From contig JAQGHU010000025.1 in NCBI GenBank assembly GCA_028291515.1, positions 106,686 to 170,685 of the forward strand: a stretch of 64,000 nt of DNA, written 5' to 3'. The notes beneath the pieces were generated by a model. That model made no database searches. It worked only from the letters and a program-made list of their open reading frames with translations, and was not told where the DNA came from. The translations under genes were made by a program, and so were the position numbers. The stretch's first letter is position 1, and each line of letters starts with the position of its first letter. Origin of the DNA: Schlesneria sp. (GTDB taxonomy: Bacteria > Planctomycetota > Planctomycetia > Planctomycetales > Planctomycetaceae). Below are positions 8,249 to 17,350 of the stretch, piece after piece.

Positions 8249-9733
8249 ATGGAAGACCGGATTGCTTACAAGGGAGTCACGTTTGACGACGTGCTGCTGG
8301 AACCCGGCTATAGCGAACTTGTGCCGGCCGATACCGATGTCTCGACGCAACTGACGCGGAACATTCGGCTAAGTATGCCGATTCTCTCCAGCCCGATGGA
8401 TACGGTCACCGAAAGTGACATGGCGGTGGCAATGGCCCAGGAGGGTGGCCTGGGGATCATCCATAAGAATATGACCCCTGAGGCTCAGGCGCTTCAGGTC
8501 GAACGGGTAAAGCGTGCCGAGCATGGCGTGATTGTTGATCCTGTGACGCTGCCGCCGGAAGCAACCGCGGCTCAGGCGCGGGATATCATGGAGGAAAAGA
8601 ACATCGGCGGCGTGCCGGTCACACGCGATGGCAAGCTGTTGGGCATCCTGACTCGCCGCGACCTGCGGTTTCTGCCGTCCACCGATACTCCGGTATCGGA
8701 AGTGATGACAAAAGTGAATCTGGTGACTGCGAATGAAGACACCACGCTGGAGCAGGCGCAGCGGTTACTCTTGATAAACAAGGTGGAGAAGCTGCTACTG
8801 GTCGATGAAAACTACCAGTTGAAGGGGTTAATCACGATCAAGGATATCGACAAGAATCTCCGATATCCAAGAGCAGCCAAAGACACACGCGGTCGTTTAC
8901 GGGTCGGGGCTGCGATCGGAGTTGGCGATTACGAGCGGGCCGCACTGCTGATTGAAAAGGGAGTTGACGTTCTGTGCGTGGACAGTGCCCACGGACATTC
9001 CAGGAACGTTATCGAAACGGTCAAAGAACTGAAGCGGCGATGGACAATCGATGTCGTCGCCGGAAACGTGGCAACGACAGAAGGAGCACGAGACCTGGTC
9101 CGCGCGGGGGCGGATGCGGTGAAGGTTGGGATTGGTCCGGGTTCGATTTGCACCACGCGAATCATCGCCGGGATCGGGGTCCCGCAACTGACGGCGATTG
9201 CCAATGCCGTCAAAGCCACAGCCGGAACCGACATTCCGATCATCGCGGACGGGGGCATTCGCTATAGCGGTGACATTACGAAAGCCCTGGCAGCCGGAGC
9301 CCACTGCGTGATGCTGGGGGGCCTGCTAGCAGGGCTGGATGAAAGTCCCGGCGAAGTCGTGCTGTTTCAAGGAAGACGATTTAAACGCTATCGCGGCATG
9401 GGTTCACTGGGCGCGATGGTGAAGGGAAGCAGTGAACGATACCGACAATCGTCCCACGACGACGGCAAGGGACCATCCAAACTGGTTCCTGAAGGAGTCG
9501 AAGGACGCGTGGCCTACAAGGGCTCATTGCCGGTGTTGTTGTATCAATTGATTGGAGGCCTGCGGGCCGGCATGGGATACTGTGGCGTTCGCACGATCGC
9601 CGAATTGCGCACGGAAGCTCGATTCATACAGGTCTCACCGGCCACGGTCAGGGAGAGCCATCCGCATGACATTACCATTGTCGAAGAATCGCCAAACTAC
9701 TCGGCCGAACACGCGCCGATGGAGTCGCCTTAA
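8249..9733 (+). CDS. guaB: Inosine-5'-monophosphate dehydrogenase
   Basis: 494 residues from the ATG at 8249, which has AGGAG seven bases upstream; in-frame codons before it belong to the rsmA 3' end. Visible parts: N-terminal [13 protein letters not shown], two CBS domains (about 95-210, regulatory), the nucleotide loop [13 protein letters not shown] with the catalytic cysteine, [18 protein letters not shown], and the mobile flap region [14 protein letters not shown]. It oxidises IMP to XMP with NAD+, the committed step to GMP. The last 68 bases overlap the start of the next gene in another frame. Confidence 0.96.
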   Translation: MEDRIAYKGVTFDDVLLEPGYSELVPADTDVSTQLTRNIRLSMPILSSPMDTVTESDMAVAMAQEGGLGIIHKNMTPEAQALQVERVKRAEHGVIVDPVTLPPEATAAQARDIMEEKNIGGVPVTRDGKLLGILTRRDLRFLPSTDTPVSEVMTKVNLVTANEDTTLEQAQRLLLINKVEKLLLVDENYQLKGLITIKDIDKNLRYPRAAKDTRGRLRVGAAIGVGDYERAALLIEKGVDVLCVDSAHGHSRNVIETVKELKRRWTIDVVAGNVATTEGARDLVRAGADAVKVGIGPGSICTTRIIAGIGVPQLTAIANAVKATAGTDIPIIADGGIRYSGDITKALAAGAHCVMLGGLLAGLDESPGEVVLFQGRRFKRYRGMGSLGAMVKGSSERYRQSSHDDGKGPSKLVPEGVEGRVAYKGSLPVLLYQLIGGLRAGMGYCGVRTIAELRTEARFIQVSPATVRESHPHDITIVEESPNYSAEHAPMESP

Positions 9734-10712
9734 ACTGGCCGTCCTGGGAGCTTCGGTTCTGTGGAACCTGGCTCCCCTGGCTTCGGCCGACCAGCCGGGC
9801 CTGCGAACACGCGATACGTCTGCATCGCAGCCGGCCGCCGCACGGTGGAAGAAACTAAAAGGTCAGTACGAAGTCACCCCCAGTTCGTCGTCGCGTTCGA
9901 CGCAACTGGAGCAGCCAGGCGGCAAAGGGACCACAGTCAAAGCGACTCCGGTCTCGACTGCCACCGAGCCACTGGCCGCTGAAGTCGAATCGACTTTTGC
10001 TAGTGACGAACAAGCGCCAGAACGCGCCCTCCCCTTGCCTGATGCCGAGCCGTCAGCGCAACCCTACGAAGAGAGCTTCAATCCCTTCGAGGATCCGGCC
10101 ACAGTCGAACGATCAGTGCCCGTACAAAACGTGAGCCAACTCGATCAGAAGACTCAGGAAAAGATGCAGATCCAGACTCCGCTGGACCCCGTGGGTGCCC
10201 CACGCAACAATGCGCGGCCAATTGGTCAGATCCCAAGCGGTCCGCCGCGCAAGACGACGCAAGTGCGACGCATCAGCGATATCAATCCGCAGAATGACTT
10301 TGACCGCGATACCGAAATCAAGCAGTACGCTGCTGAGAAGGCTCGCGAGTTCAACGTCCGTTTCGGTGGCGACACCTATGTCCCTCGCAACTTCCCGGAG
10401 CTGGGAATGTGTTGGACTCCCCCGCACACGAACTACTATCCGCTCTACTTCGAAGATCCTGCCCTGGAACGATACGGCCACTCTCACCACCACCTGATTC
10501 AGCCGATTATCTCGTCGGCCCGAATGAGTGGTCAACTGGTGATGATGCCGTACCAGATGGCCATGGTTCCACCCTGGGAACTGCATTCGCCACTGGGCTG
10601 GTACCGACCGGGTGATGTGGTGCCGAAACTGCGTTATCCGTTCCCCTGGAACACCAAGGCGGCCCTTGTCCAAGCCGCTGCCGTCACCGGATTTATTTAC
10701 GTGATCCCATGA
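9666..10712 (+). CDS. Exported planctomycete protein of unknown function
   Basis: About 348 residues. The ATG at 9666 gives a basic n-region ([18 protein letters not shown]) followed by a hydrophobic core ([15 protein letters not shown]) and ASA-DQ, a good signal peptide. The middle (about 50-215) is low-complexity, rich in Ser, Thr, Pro and Gln; the C-terminal 130 residues are better ordered, with aromatic clusters ([25 protein letters not shown]) and a hydrophobic end. I recognise no named domain. The start lies 68 bases inside guaB; later starts would truncate the signal peptide, so the overlap is probably genuine. A hairpin terminator follows 30 bases after the stop. Confidence 0.75.
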   Translation: MTLPLSKNRQTTRPNTRRWSRLKLAVLGASVLWNLAPLASADQPGLRTRDTSASQPAAARWKKLKGQYEVTPSSSSRSTQLEQPGGKGTTVKATPVSTATEPLAAEVESTFASDEQAPERALPLPDAEPSAQPYEESFNPFEDPATVERSVPVQNVSQLDQKTQEKMQIQTPLDPVGAPRNNARPIGQIPSGPPRKTTQVRRISDINPQNDFDRDTEIKQYAAEKAREFNVRFGGDTYVPRNFPELGMCWTPPHTNYYPLYFEDPALERYGHSHHHLIQPIISSARMSGQLVMMPYQMAMVPPWELHSPLGWYRPGDVVPKLRYPFPWNTKAALVQAAAVTGFIYVIP

Positions 10713-10742
10713 TCACGATGTGAAAGTCTTGCGACAGACCTG

Positions 10743-10779
10743 CAGTACCTCGGTTGCGAATCTCGTGACCGAGGTACTG
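10743..10779 (+). terminator. Hairpin terminator after the exported-protein gene
   Basis: A perfect 12-pair stem (CAGTACCTCGGT / ACCGAGGTACTG) with a 13-base loop, 30 bases after the stop, followed by TCGTTT rather than a pure T-run. It is probably a factor-independent or mixed terminator. Confidence 0.6.
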
Positions 10780-10846
10780 TCGTTTGGTGCGTCGATGAAT
10801 ATGCGTCGTGGCCCATCAGCCCTGCGCGTGTCCGACCGGCGTTATC

Positions 10847-10942
10847 AACGCAAAGTCGCCAAGGCGCAAAGACGCCAAGAAGAAGATATCTTCTGCCCTC
10901 TTTATCTTCCCTTGCGTCTTTGCGCCTTGGCGACTTTGCGTT
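10847..10942. repeat. Long inverted repeat, AACGCAAAG family
   Basis: Left arm 10847-10879 and right arm 10911-10942 are reverse complements over about 32 bases with one extra base in the left arm. The centre also contains a palindrome (GAAGATATCTTC). A related single arm (AACGCAAAGACGCCAAGGCGC) occurs at 18334-18354. The remainder of the 10713-11273 gap shows no convincing gene; a 74-codon open frame there simply reads through this repeat. Confidence 0.85.
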
Positions 10943-11273
10943 AATAAGGCAGCCAAGCGGCTACGCCCGGAAGTGCGGTTGGCTACTCGTCTTCGCAATT
11001 CAAGACCAAGATCAACAGGGGTGGATCGGTCACCGGGCCGAAGTCTGAAGGGTTGACCATTTGATGGTTTAAAGTGATGGCTCTCAAGCAAAGTGCTTGC
11101 CTCAAAGCCTTCAATTGATTTTGATGCTTTGTTCTTCCTGATTTGGCTCATTCGTTATTGAAGCCAAAGCTTCGTCTAGCCGGAGCGCTCCAAGGTGCGG
11201 GGAGCGACTTCCGAAGAGCCGCCGACGCTGGTATCTTCTAGGTGAAGACTGATCTCCTTTGCAGGATTGTGTG

Positions 11274-11684
11274 ATGTCCCCTTCCATTGATGAGACGTTG
11301 ACCTTGGCCGACCGCATTCTCGATCGTATTGAAGCCCTGATTTTTGAAGCCGAGCGAACCACCAAGCCGCTGGAAGTGGATCCGTATCGAGGTCAATTGT
11401 TTGAACTGTTCGTGACTGCCAACGGGGCCGGATATACCGCGGACGGAGCGGATCCGGACCTGTCCGCCGATGGACTGTGCCGCCTGCTGGGCAGCCGCTG
11501 GGGCCTGGCCAATGCCGCTCGCGAATCGATGGCCCAACAAACGCGAATGCCTGCCGATCAATTGGCGAAGATGCGATTGCTGTGGTCGGTCATGCGAATG
11601 TGGATGGAATGGGACTACGCGTGGGAACGCTGGGCCGAATTCCATAAGACTCCAACCAAGGAATCGCCCGATCAGGCCGAGTAG
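11274..11684 (+). CDS. Conserved hypothetical protein
   Basis: 136 residues, largely helical and acidic, starting MSPSIDETLTLADRILDRIE. A central YRGQLFELFVTANGAGY segment, a DLSADGLCRLLGSRWGLANA segment and a C-terminal tryptophan-rich helix (WSVMRMWMEWDYAWERW) are the notable parts. No domain is recognised and no membrane segment is present. The start at 11274 follows an AGGATTGTG stretch. It converges with the methyltransferase gene and overlaps its 3' end by 13 bases. Confidence 0.68.
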   Translation: MSPSIDETLTLADRILDRIEALIFEAERTTKPLEVDPYRGQLFELFVTANGAGYTADGADPDLSADGLCRLLGSRWGLANAARESMAQQTRMPADQLAKMRLLWSVMRMWMEWDYAWERWAEFHKTPTKESPDQAE

Positions 11685-13549
11685 AGTTGCTCGACCAAGT
11701 GATCGAGTCGAGCCTCGGAGACTACTCGCTCTTCGACAGGGACAGGCCAGTGGCGAGCCAACTGATCCAACTTGGATAGAATTTCCGGCCGCGATGTCAT
11801 CGGTAGCGGGAACTGCTTCAGCACGGTGCCACTGATGTCCAGATGCGCACCGCGTGGCTTGGCGGTCGCTTCAAACCAGTGTTTGGCACGGGACGAATTC
11901 AGGACGGCGGTTAGCGCTGCTACGGACATGCGAGCATCAGTGTTGGCCGGGTTTGCGACGATGACGTTCATCGAGAACCCGACATAGGTGGGCTGCTCAG
12001 CATAGGCGAACCGCGGCTCGTGGCCCATCTGCAGACAGAGGACTCGCGGTTCGACGAACAGACGTTCTTCGCGCGGCCAGTGCAAGTGCCACCAGGCAAT
12101 CTGACCGGACTGCACTTCGCGTCGACGCTCTAACACGACACGATAGCGTTCCAAGTGCGCGGCGATGCGCGGATACGGCTGAAGTGAAGCGGCCGTTGTT
12201 TTCGTGAGGTAGAGCACATGATGAGACGGCTGCGAGTCGACGCGAAATCGTCCGACCGTCGACAAGGCGTAGTAGGGCCGCAACAGCGCGGCCTCGGCAT
12301 TGTTCAGGTCTAATCCGGCTATCTCAGCGGTGGTCAGCACGAACACGCCCCGGCCGATCGCCACACGATCACCAAGTTCCAGGGCGGCGGCCCGAGTCAC
12401 AAACGGCGGGTTCTCGGCCATGCCCTGTCGCACATCGAACTGATCAGCCAACACGCTGGTTGACTGTTGTTGCAGCCGGTGCGATTCGGAACTGGTTCGC
12501 AATTGCCCGTTCAACCACAACGCCTGCTGCGGGACGGTACGCACGGACTCGTCGGCCCAGAGATCACTTTGCATCGCCACTTCGATCTGACCGCGCGACT
12601 GGTTCGACAGATCGAAGACTCGACAGCTTGTGATCGCAGCCGGCTCTTTTCGAACGCGGAAGATCATGTGCCGACCGGAGACCTGTGGAAACAGCGGCAC
12701 CGATCCAAAGTGGACGACTTCTTCCAGCGTCGATTCGGTCGCCATTCGCTCTCGCAAACGTTTCGCCGACGCCGCGCTGGTCCAGTAGCTATTCACGATG
12801 AACGCCAACCGACCGCCAGGCTTCAGCAGATCGAGGCCTCGGTGAAAGAAGTAGTGCCAGAGGTCCATGCGAGCGGTTCGCCACTGTTGCCCGATGGACG
12901 AAGCCGCGATCCGGTCGAAGTCGGCTTTGGCGTTGAGTTCGCGTCGATAGGGAGGATTGCCAATGATCAGATCGAACCCGCCGGCATTGGCGACTGTAGG
13001 GAAGGCGGTGCTCCAGTCGATGGGAGCGACTTCCTCGTTGGTGACATGGTGCGGAGTACTGAGTACTGAGTACTGAGTACGCGGTGGCTTGATCGGCGGC
13101 TCACTCGGTCGCTCGCATGGTGGCTTAATCGGCGGCTTTACAGAGCGGGTCGACCAAGCATCACCCAAGAGCGAATCGCCGCATCGGAACTGGGCTGCGA
13201 GGATGTTGGCGACTTTGGCCGTGTCTGGGAGCCCACCGCCGATCCACTCGGCTAGACGTTGATGTAGCTTCTTGATGGCGATCGGATCAGCGTCGACTCC
13301 GAAGATGCGATCACGCACAATCGCTAGCCGACCAGCCGTGTCAGCATGGGGAATACCACGACGAGCGGCGAGTTCTTCAAGGAGAGCCAGTACGAACGCG
13401 CCGTCGCCGCAGGCCGGATCCAGAATTCGCCAGGAATCGACGTGCGTCGCCTGAACAGCAGCGGACAGGGCACGCGCGACCATCCAGCGGGCTAGCCATT
13501 CGGGCGTGTAATAACTGCCAAGGGCACGGCGGCGTTTTGTGTTCTGCAT
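11672..13549 (-). CDS. N6-adenine DNA methyltransferase (Eco57I/TaqI-like)
   Basis: 625 residues. LGSYYTPEWLARWMV is the typical N-terminal motif; ILDPACGDGAFVL (around 42-54) is SAM motif I; FDLIIGNPPYRRE (around 192-204) holds the NPPY catalytic motif of gamma-class adenine methyltransferases. The C-terminal half resembles the target-recognition region of TaqI-like enzymes, with no PD-(D/E)xK nuclease visible and no restriction gene adjacent, so it may be solitary. Between motifs I and IV (about 136-170) is an unusual Lys-Pro repeat (KPPIKPP twice) and a segment encoded by four copies of the heptamer GAGTACT. A change in copy number would shift the frame. Confidence 0.85.
   Translation of the reverse strand: MQNTKRRRALGSYYTPEWLARWMVARALSAAVQATHVDSWRILDPACGDGAFVLALLEELAARRGIPHADTAGRLAIVRDRIFGVDADPIAIKKLHQRLAEWIGGGLPDTAKVANILAAQFRCGDSLLGDAWSTRSVKPPIKPPCERPSEPPIKPPRTQYSVLSTPHHVTNEEVAPIDWSTAFPTVANAGGFDLIIGNPPYRRELNAKADFDRIAASSIGQQWRTARMDLWHYFFHRGLDLLKPGGRLAFIVNSYWTSAASAKRLRERMATESTLEEVVHFGSVPLFPQVSGRHMIFRVRKEPAAITSCRVFDLSNQSRGQIEVAMQSDLWADESVRTVPQQALWLNGQLRTSSESHRLQQQSTSVLADQFDVRQGMAENPPFVTRAAALELGDRVAIGRGVFVLTTAEIAGLDLNNAEAALLRPYYALSTVGRFRVDSQPSHHVLYLTKTTAASLQPYPRIAAHLERYRVVLERRREVQSGQIAWWHLHWPREERLFVEPRVLCLQMGHEPRFAYAEQPTYVGFSMNVIVANPANTDARMSVAALTAVLNSSRAKHWFEATAKPRGAHLDISGTVLKQFPLPMTSRPEILSKLDQLARHWPVPVEERVVSEARLDHLVEQLYSA
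13053..13080. repeat. Tandem heptanucleotide repeat inside the methyltransferase gene
   Basis: Four consecutive copies of GAGTACT (the last lacking its final T) from 13054. The unit length is not a multiple of three. On the coding strand the repeat is read in all three frames in turn, giving TQYSVLST. Confidence 0.9.
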
Positions 13550-13739
13550 CCGCGTTTGCCCTGTCTTCTTGCACTTCGGAAGTCCGCTCCAGCGGACTCG
13601 GCATCAAGCTGGTATTGAATGAGTTCACTGACGAGCGCGATCTACAATTGGCCAATCCACTCAAACCTTACCTCGTTGGTTCTAATATAGCCGGACAAGG
13701 TTTATCATTTCATCTCACAAAACGAGGTGAGAATTGCCG

Positions 13740-15659
13740 ATGCCGCTTTCCGTCGATCAGTTTAAAGAAGCTCTCATTGCATCGAGGCTTTTCGAGACGG
13801 AACAGATCGAGACGTTCTGGAGATCGCTGCCTGTCGATCGACAGCCCCACGATGCCGAGGCCTTTGCCAAGCTGCTGGTTGACAACGACCATTTGACGGC
13901 GTTTCAGGCTTCGGAGTTGCTGTCGAATGGTCGCACGCCATTAGTCCTGGGTGACTACGTGCTGCTGGACCGCATTGGTGCTGGCGGCATGGGTCAGGTG
14001 TTCAAAGCCAAGCACCAGCACATGGACCGCCTGGTGGCGATCAAACTGATCTCAGAGGCGATGACCAAGGATGCGAACGCCGTGCAACGGTTCCAGCGTG
14101 AGCTGAAAGCGGCAGCCAAGCTCGTACATCCCAACATCGTGCAAGCCTACGATGCCAGCGTGCAGCGCGGTGTCTGGTACCTGGTGATGGAATATGTCGA
14201 AGGCCGCGACCTGGCGGAGATGCTCGCTACCGACGGCCCGTTTGACTCTGAACGAGCGGTGGACCTCGTCCGGCAAGCATCGCGAGGGCTAGCCTTCGCA
14301 CATAGCAAGGGGATCGTGCATCGCGACATTAAGCCTGCCAATCTGTTGCTGGACCAGACGGGCACGTTGAAGATCATGGACATGGGATTGGCTCGCATCG
14401 AAGACAATCCCGCGGTTGACGGGCTGACGCAGACTGGACAGGTCATGGGAACCGTGGACTACATGGCTCCCGAACAGGCTATCGATACCCGATCTGCGGA
14501 CGCTCGCGCGGACATTTACAGCCTGGGGTGCACTCTGTATCGCCTGCTGACGGATCAGAACATGTACGACGGTGCGACACTGGTGCAGAAGCTGATGGCT
14601 CACCAGAACAGCCCGACGCCGGCGCTGCAGCAGTTGCGTCCTGATGTCTCGACTCCACTGGCCGCAGTCTTCGAGAAGATGGTCGCCAAGCGACCGCAGG
14701 ACCGACTGCAGACGATGGAAGAAGTTGAAGACGCCCTGTCCGGACTCATCGGACAGCGTTCGGCGGCTTTGCAACCAGGAGTCATCCAAGTCCGGTCGGA
14801 GCCAACGCCTGTGGATGTGTTTGCGCCGACGGTGAGACTGCAGTCGCCACCTGCTCCGGTCACGACGAGTGTGCCTTTATGGAAACGACCGGTACTGATT
14901 GTGGTCGCGGCTTGTTTGCTGTTGCTGCTGGCTGCGGCAATCACGACACAGAACGACCAACTCAGCCCCACCGGCCAGCTAGAAGAAAGCGGTAAATCGA
15001 CCCAGGCGACGACTCGCAGCAACGATCTTGCTGTGCCGAACCGGTTCGTATTGCAACTGGCGAAGTGGGACAGGATCATCCCGCCGCCAGCGTTAGAACT
15101 CGATACTTCGCAGCCGTTTACCCTCGAATGTTTCGTGACACTTGAGGACGATGTCGACGAAGGCATGGCCACAATCATCTCGAATGTGGGGCGAGCTCAA
15201 CTGGAGATCCTGGCACAGGATCGGCTTAGTTTTACGCTGTATCATGCGGATGGAACCAAAACGAGCGCGGTGAGCGAAGAATCGCTTAAGGAGAAAAAGC
15301 GAATTCATCTGGCAGCCGTCCGAATGCCTGACAAGATCATCCTGTTCGTCGATGGCAAGGCGATCGTGCAGCGCGAAGATTCAGACACATCGATCAGTGC
15401 TGGACCGAATACCTGGAATCTTGGCGGCGGCGATCTCGATCCATTTGAGGGTGTGCTCTCTGAAGTTCGCATCTCGCAGACCGCTCGCTACCAAAGCGAC
15501 TTCACCCCGCCACTGCGTATCGAAACTGACGTGCAGACTTTGGCGCTGTACCAATGTAATGAAGGACAAGGCAAAACGGTCCCAGACTCCTCAGGCCACG
15601 GACATCATGCCAAGCTGAAAGGCGGGAAGTGGGTGCCGGTGGGATCGTCGTCACCGTAA
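13740..15659 (+). CDS. Membrane Ser/Thr protein kinase with LamG-like C-terminal domain
   Basis: 639 residues. A short N-terminal helical domain (about 1-65, ending LTAFQASELLSNGR) typical of planctomycete kinases precedes a PknB-type kinase domain (about 70-335) with IGAGGMGQVFKA, AIKLI, HRDIKPANLLL, DMGLAR in place of DFG, and GTVDYMAPEQ. A single membrane helix (about 375-397) and an extracytoplasmic concanavalin/LamG-like domain (about 425-639) follow. It probably couples an external ligand to cytoplasmic phosphorylation. The ATG at 13740 is ten bases after GAGGTG; a TTG six bases earlier is the alternative. The neighbouring sequence gives no sign of its target. Confidence 0.9.
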   Translation: MPLSVDQFKEALIASRLFETEQIETFWRSLPVDRQPHDAEAFAKLLVDNDHLTAFQASELLSNGRTPLVLGDYVLLDRIGAGGMGQVFKAKHQHMDRLVAIKLISEAMTKDANAVQRFQRELKAAAKLVHPNIVQAYDASVQRGVWYLVMEYVEGRDLAEMLATDGPFDSERAVDLVRQASRGLAFAHSKGIVHRDIKPANLLLDQTGTLKIMDMGLARIEDNPAVDGLTQTGQVMGTVDYMAPEQAIDTRSADARADIYSLGCTLYRLLTDQNMYDGATLVQKLMAHQNSPTPALQQLRPDVSTPLAAVFEKMVAKRPQDRLQTMEEVEDALSGLIGQRSAALQPGVIQVRSEPTPVDVFAPTVRLQSPPAPVTTSVPLWKRPVLIVVAACLLLLLAAAITTQNDQLSPTGQLEESGKSTQATTRSNDLAVPNRFVLQLAKWDRIIPPPALELDTSQPFTLECFVTLEDDVDEGMATIISNVGRAQLEILAQDRLSFTLYHADGTKTSAVSEESLKEKKRIHLAAVRMPDKIILFVDGKAIVQREDSDTSISAGPNTWNLGGGDLDPFEGVLSEVRISQTARYQSDFTPPLRIETDVQTLALYQCNEGQGKTVPDSSGHGHHAKLKGGKWVPVGSSSP

Positions 15660-15672
15660 GCGAAGCGACTCA

Positions 15673-16095
15673 TCACTCGCCAATGACCTTTACCAGAACC
15701 TTCTTTGGCCTGCGACCGTCGAATTCGCCATAGAAGATTTGTTCCCAAGGGCCGAAGTCGAGCTTTCCGTTGGTGATCGCGACGACGACTTCGCGGCCCA
15801 TCACTTGGCGCTTCATATGAGCGTCTGCGTTGTCTTCGCCGGTGCGGTTATGGTGATAGCGTTGCGGGGAGGCATCGAACGGAGCCAACTCTTCCAGCCA
15901 CCGCTGATAGTCTTCGTGCAAGCCGGGTTCATCATCGTTGATGAAGACCGAGGCGGTAATGTGCATGGCATTGCAGAGCAGCAGTCCTTCCTGGACGCCG
16001 CTCTGTTTCACGATCGCTTCAATCTTCGGCGTGATGTTCTCGAATGCCATGCGAGCGGGGAGATTGAATGTGAGGTATTCGGTGTGTGATTTCAT
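15673..16095 (-). CDS. YjbQ family protein (UPF0047)
   Basis: 140 residues from the ATG at 16095 ([13 protein letters not shown]). The family hallmarks are intact: [21 protein letters not shown] written in parts as [12 protein letters not shown], then [18 protein letters not shown] with conserved His, Asn and Asp, and [17 protein letters not shown] at the C-terminus. Some members show thiamine phosphate synthase activity in vitro, but the physiological role is open. It converges with the kinase gene, leaving only 13 bases between the stops. thiC lies about 3.7 kb away, which may be coincidence. Confidence 0.9.
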   Translation of the reverse strand: MKSHTEYLTFNLPARMAFENITPKIEAIVKQSGVQEGLLLCNAMHITASVFINDDEPGLHEDYQRWLEELAPFDASPQRYHHNRTGEDNADAHMKRQVMGREVVVAITNGKLDFGPWEQIFYGEFDGRRPKKVLVKVIGE

Positions 16096-16272
16096 GGGTT
16101 CACCAGTCGTCGTGGGCCACATCAATGAGGATGTACAATGAAGAAGGCCATGATACCAGGCAGGAGGAGCGAATCTCGCTCACAGTTCATTTTCTACTTT
16201 GCCCATTGAGGGCTATATTGTCGCAATCTGGCAATCGTCGAAGGTGATTTACGAAAGGATGAAGGGTCAGCC

Positions 16273-17254
16273 ATGCCACGCAAGGAAACGAATCGAGACA
16301 AGCCGGCCGCGGATTCAGCCACGGACAAGTTCCATGATGTGATGAGCGATCTCGTGGATCGCGCCCTCGGAGTCGTTTCCCATGATTCTAAGCCAAAGAT
16401 GCCACATACCCCCTGAGTCTGACGGTGAAGCAACGGGAGAGCTTGATTCAGGGGACCCGAATCAAGAAGGGGATCAAGGATAGACTTCAGGAAGCGGGCG
16501 CAGGGACGCGAGTTATCGAGGTGACGAGAAAAGAACTCGATCACGTGAGCGACGAGATCGAAGCATCAATCGACGACGCCGTTGGTGCCGAGAAAAGGAA
16601 TCTTGTGGCCGTGCTGCGCCGGATTTTGGAATTGCCATCTGTCGGTCTGGATGGATCACTAAGCGATACAAGTAGCAAGGCCCCCAAATCGGCGTTGAAG
16701 AGCAACGTGGTCTATCAGTTCAAGATCACAATACTGGAAATCAAACCGGCGATCTGGCGTCGGATTCAAATCCTGGACTGCACATTGGGGGATCTCCACA
16801 GGTACATCCAAGCGGCATTTGGCTGGGAGAACTACCACATGCACGAGTTCAAGATCGATGGGGTTTCGTATACGCAACCTCTGTCAGATGCCGGCATGTT
16901 TGGAATGGAATCCGAAGATGAAACAGAAGCCTATCTCAGCAAATTGATTCCCAAATCGAACCGGAAGCCTCTGTGGGATTACATTTACGATTTTGGTGAC
17001 GACTGGGGGCACCAGATTCAATTCGAAGGATTTTTGCCGGTCGATCCGAAGGTCAAATATCCGTCATGCGTTGATGGCAAACGCGCCTGTCCACCAGAAG
17101 ACTGCGGCGGGCCCTGGGCTACTTCCATTTGTTGGATGCTCTCAGCGATCCTCAACATGAAGACCACGAAGAATTGCTGGAGTGGCGCGGGCCAATCAAC
17201 CCCGAAGCCTTCGATATTAAGAAGGCGACAACAGAGCTGAGGAGGGTGAAATGA
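16273..17254 (+). pseudogene. pRiA4b ORF-3-like gene with two frameshifts
   Basis: Three reading frames add up to one protein of about 325 residues. The first segment (16273-16416, MPRKETNRDK...) ends at a TGA right after five Cs; adding one C continues into LSLTVKQRESLIQGTR. The second segment holds the pRiA4b ORF-3 fold: YQFKITILEIKPAIWRRIQI, LHRYIQAAFGWENYHMHEF, DYIYDFGDDWGHQI, and CVDGKRACPPEDCGGPW. At about 17115-17118 one G is missing from a G-run; restoring it gives YFHLLDALSDPQHEDHEELL and a stop at 17252-17254. The family is often found near mobile elements and its function is unknown. Both breaks are at homopolymers, so sequencing error is a real alternative to decay. Confidence 0.75.
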
Positions 17255-17350
17255 CCCGCAAATGACGCTTGCGTCATCCTCGACGGTTAAGCGTAATTCA
17301 GAAATCGCTGGCCCCATGACATCGTGCGGACGGGTAGTAGAAGTGGGTAG

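Noticed and set aside
10720..10944. A 74-codon open frame after the exported-protein gene
   Set aside because: It reads through the hairpin terminator and the inverted repeat at 10847-10942.
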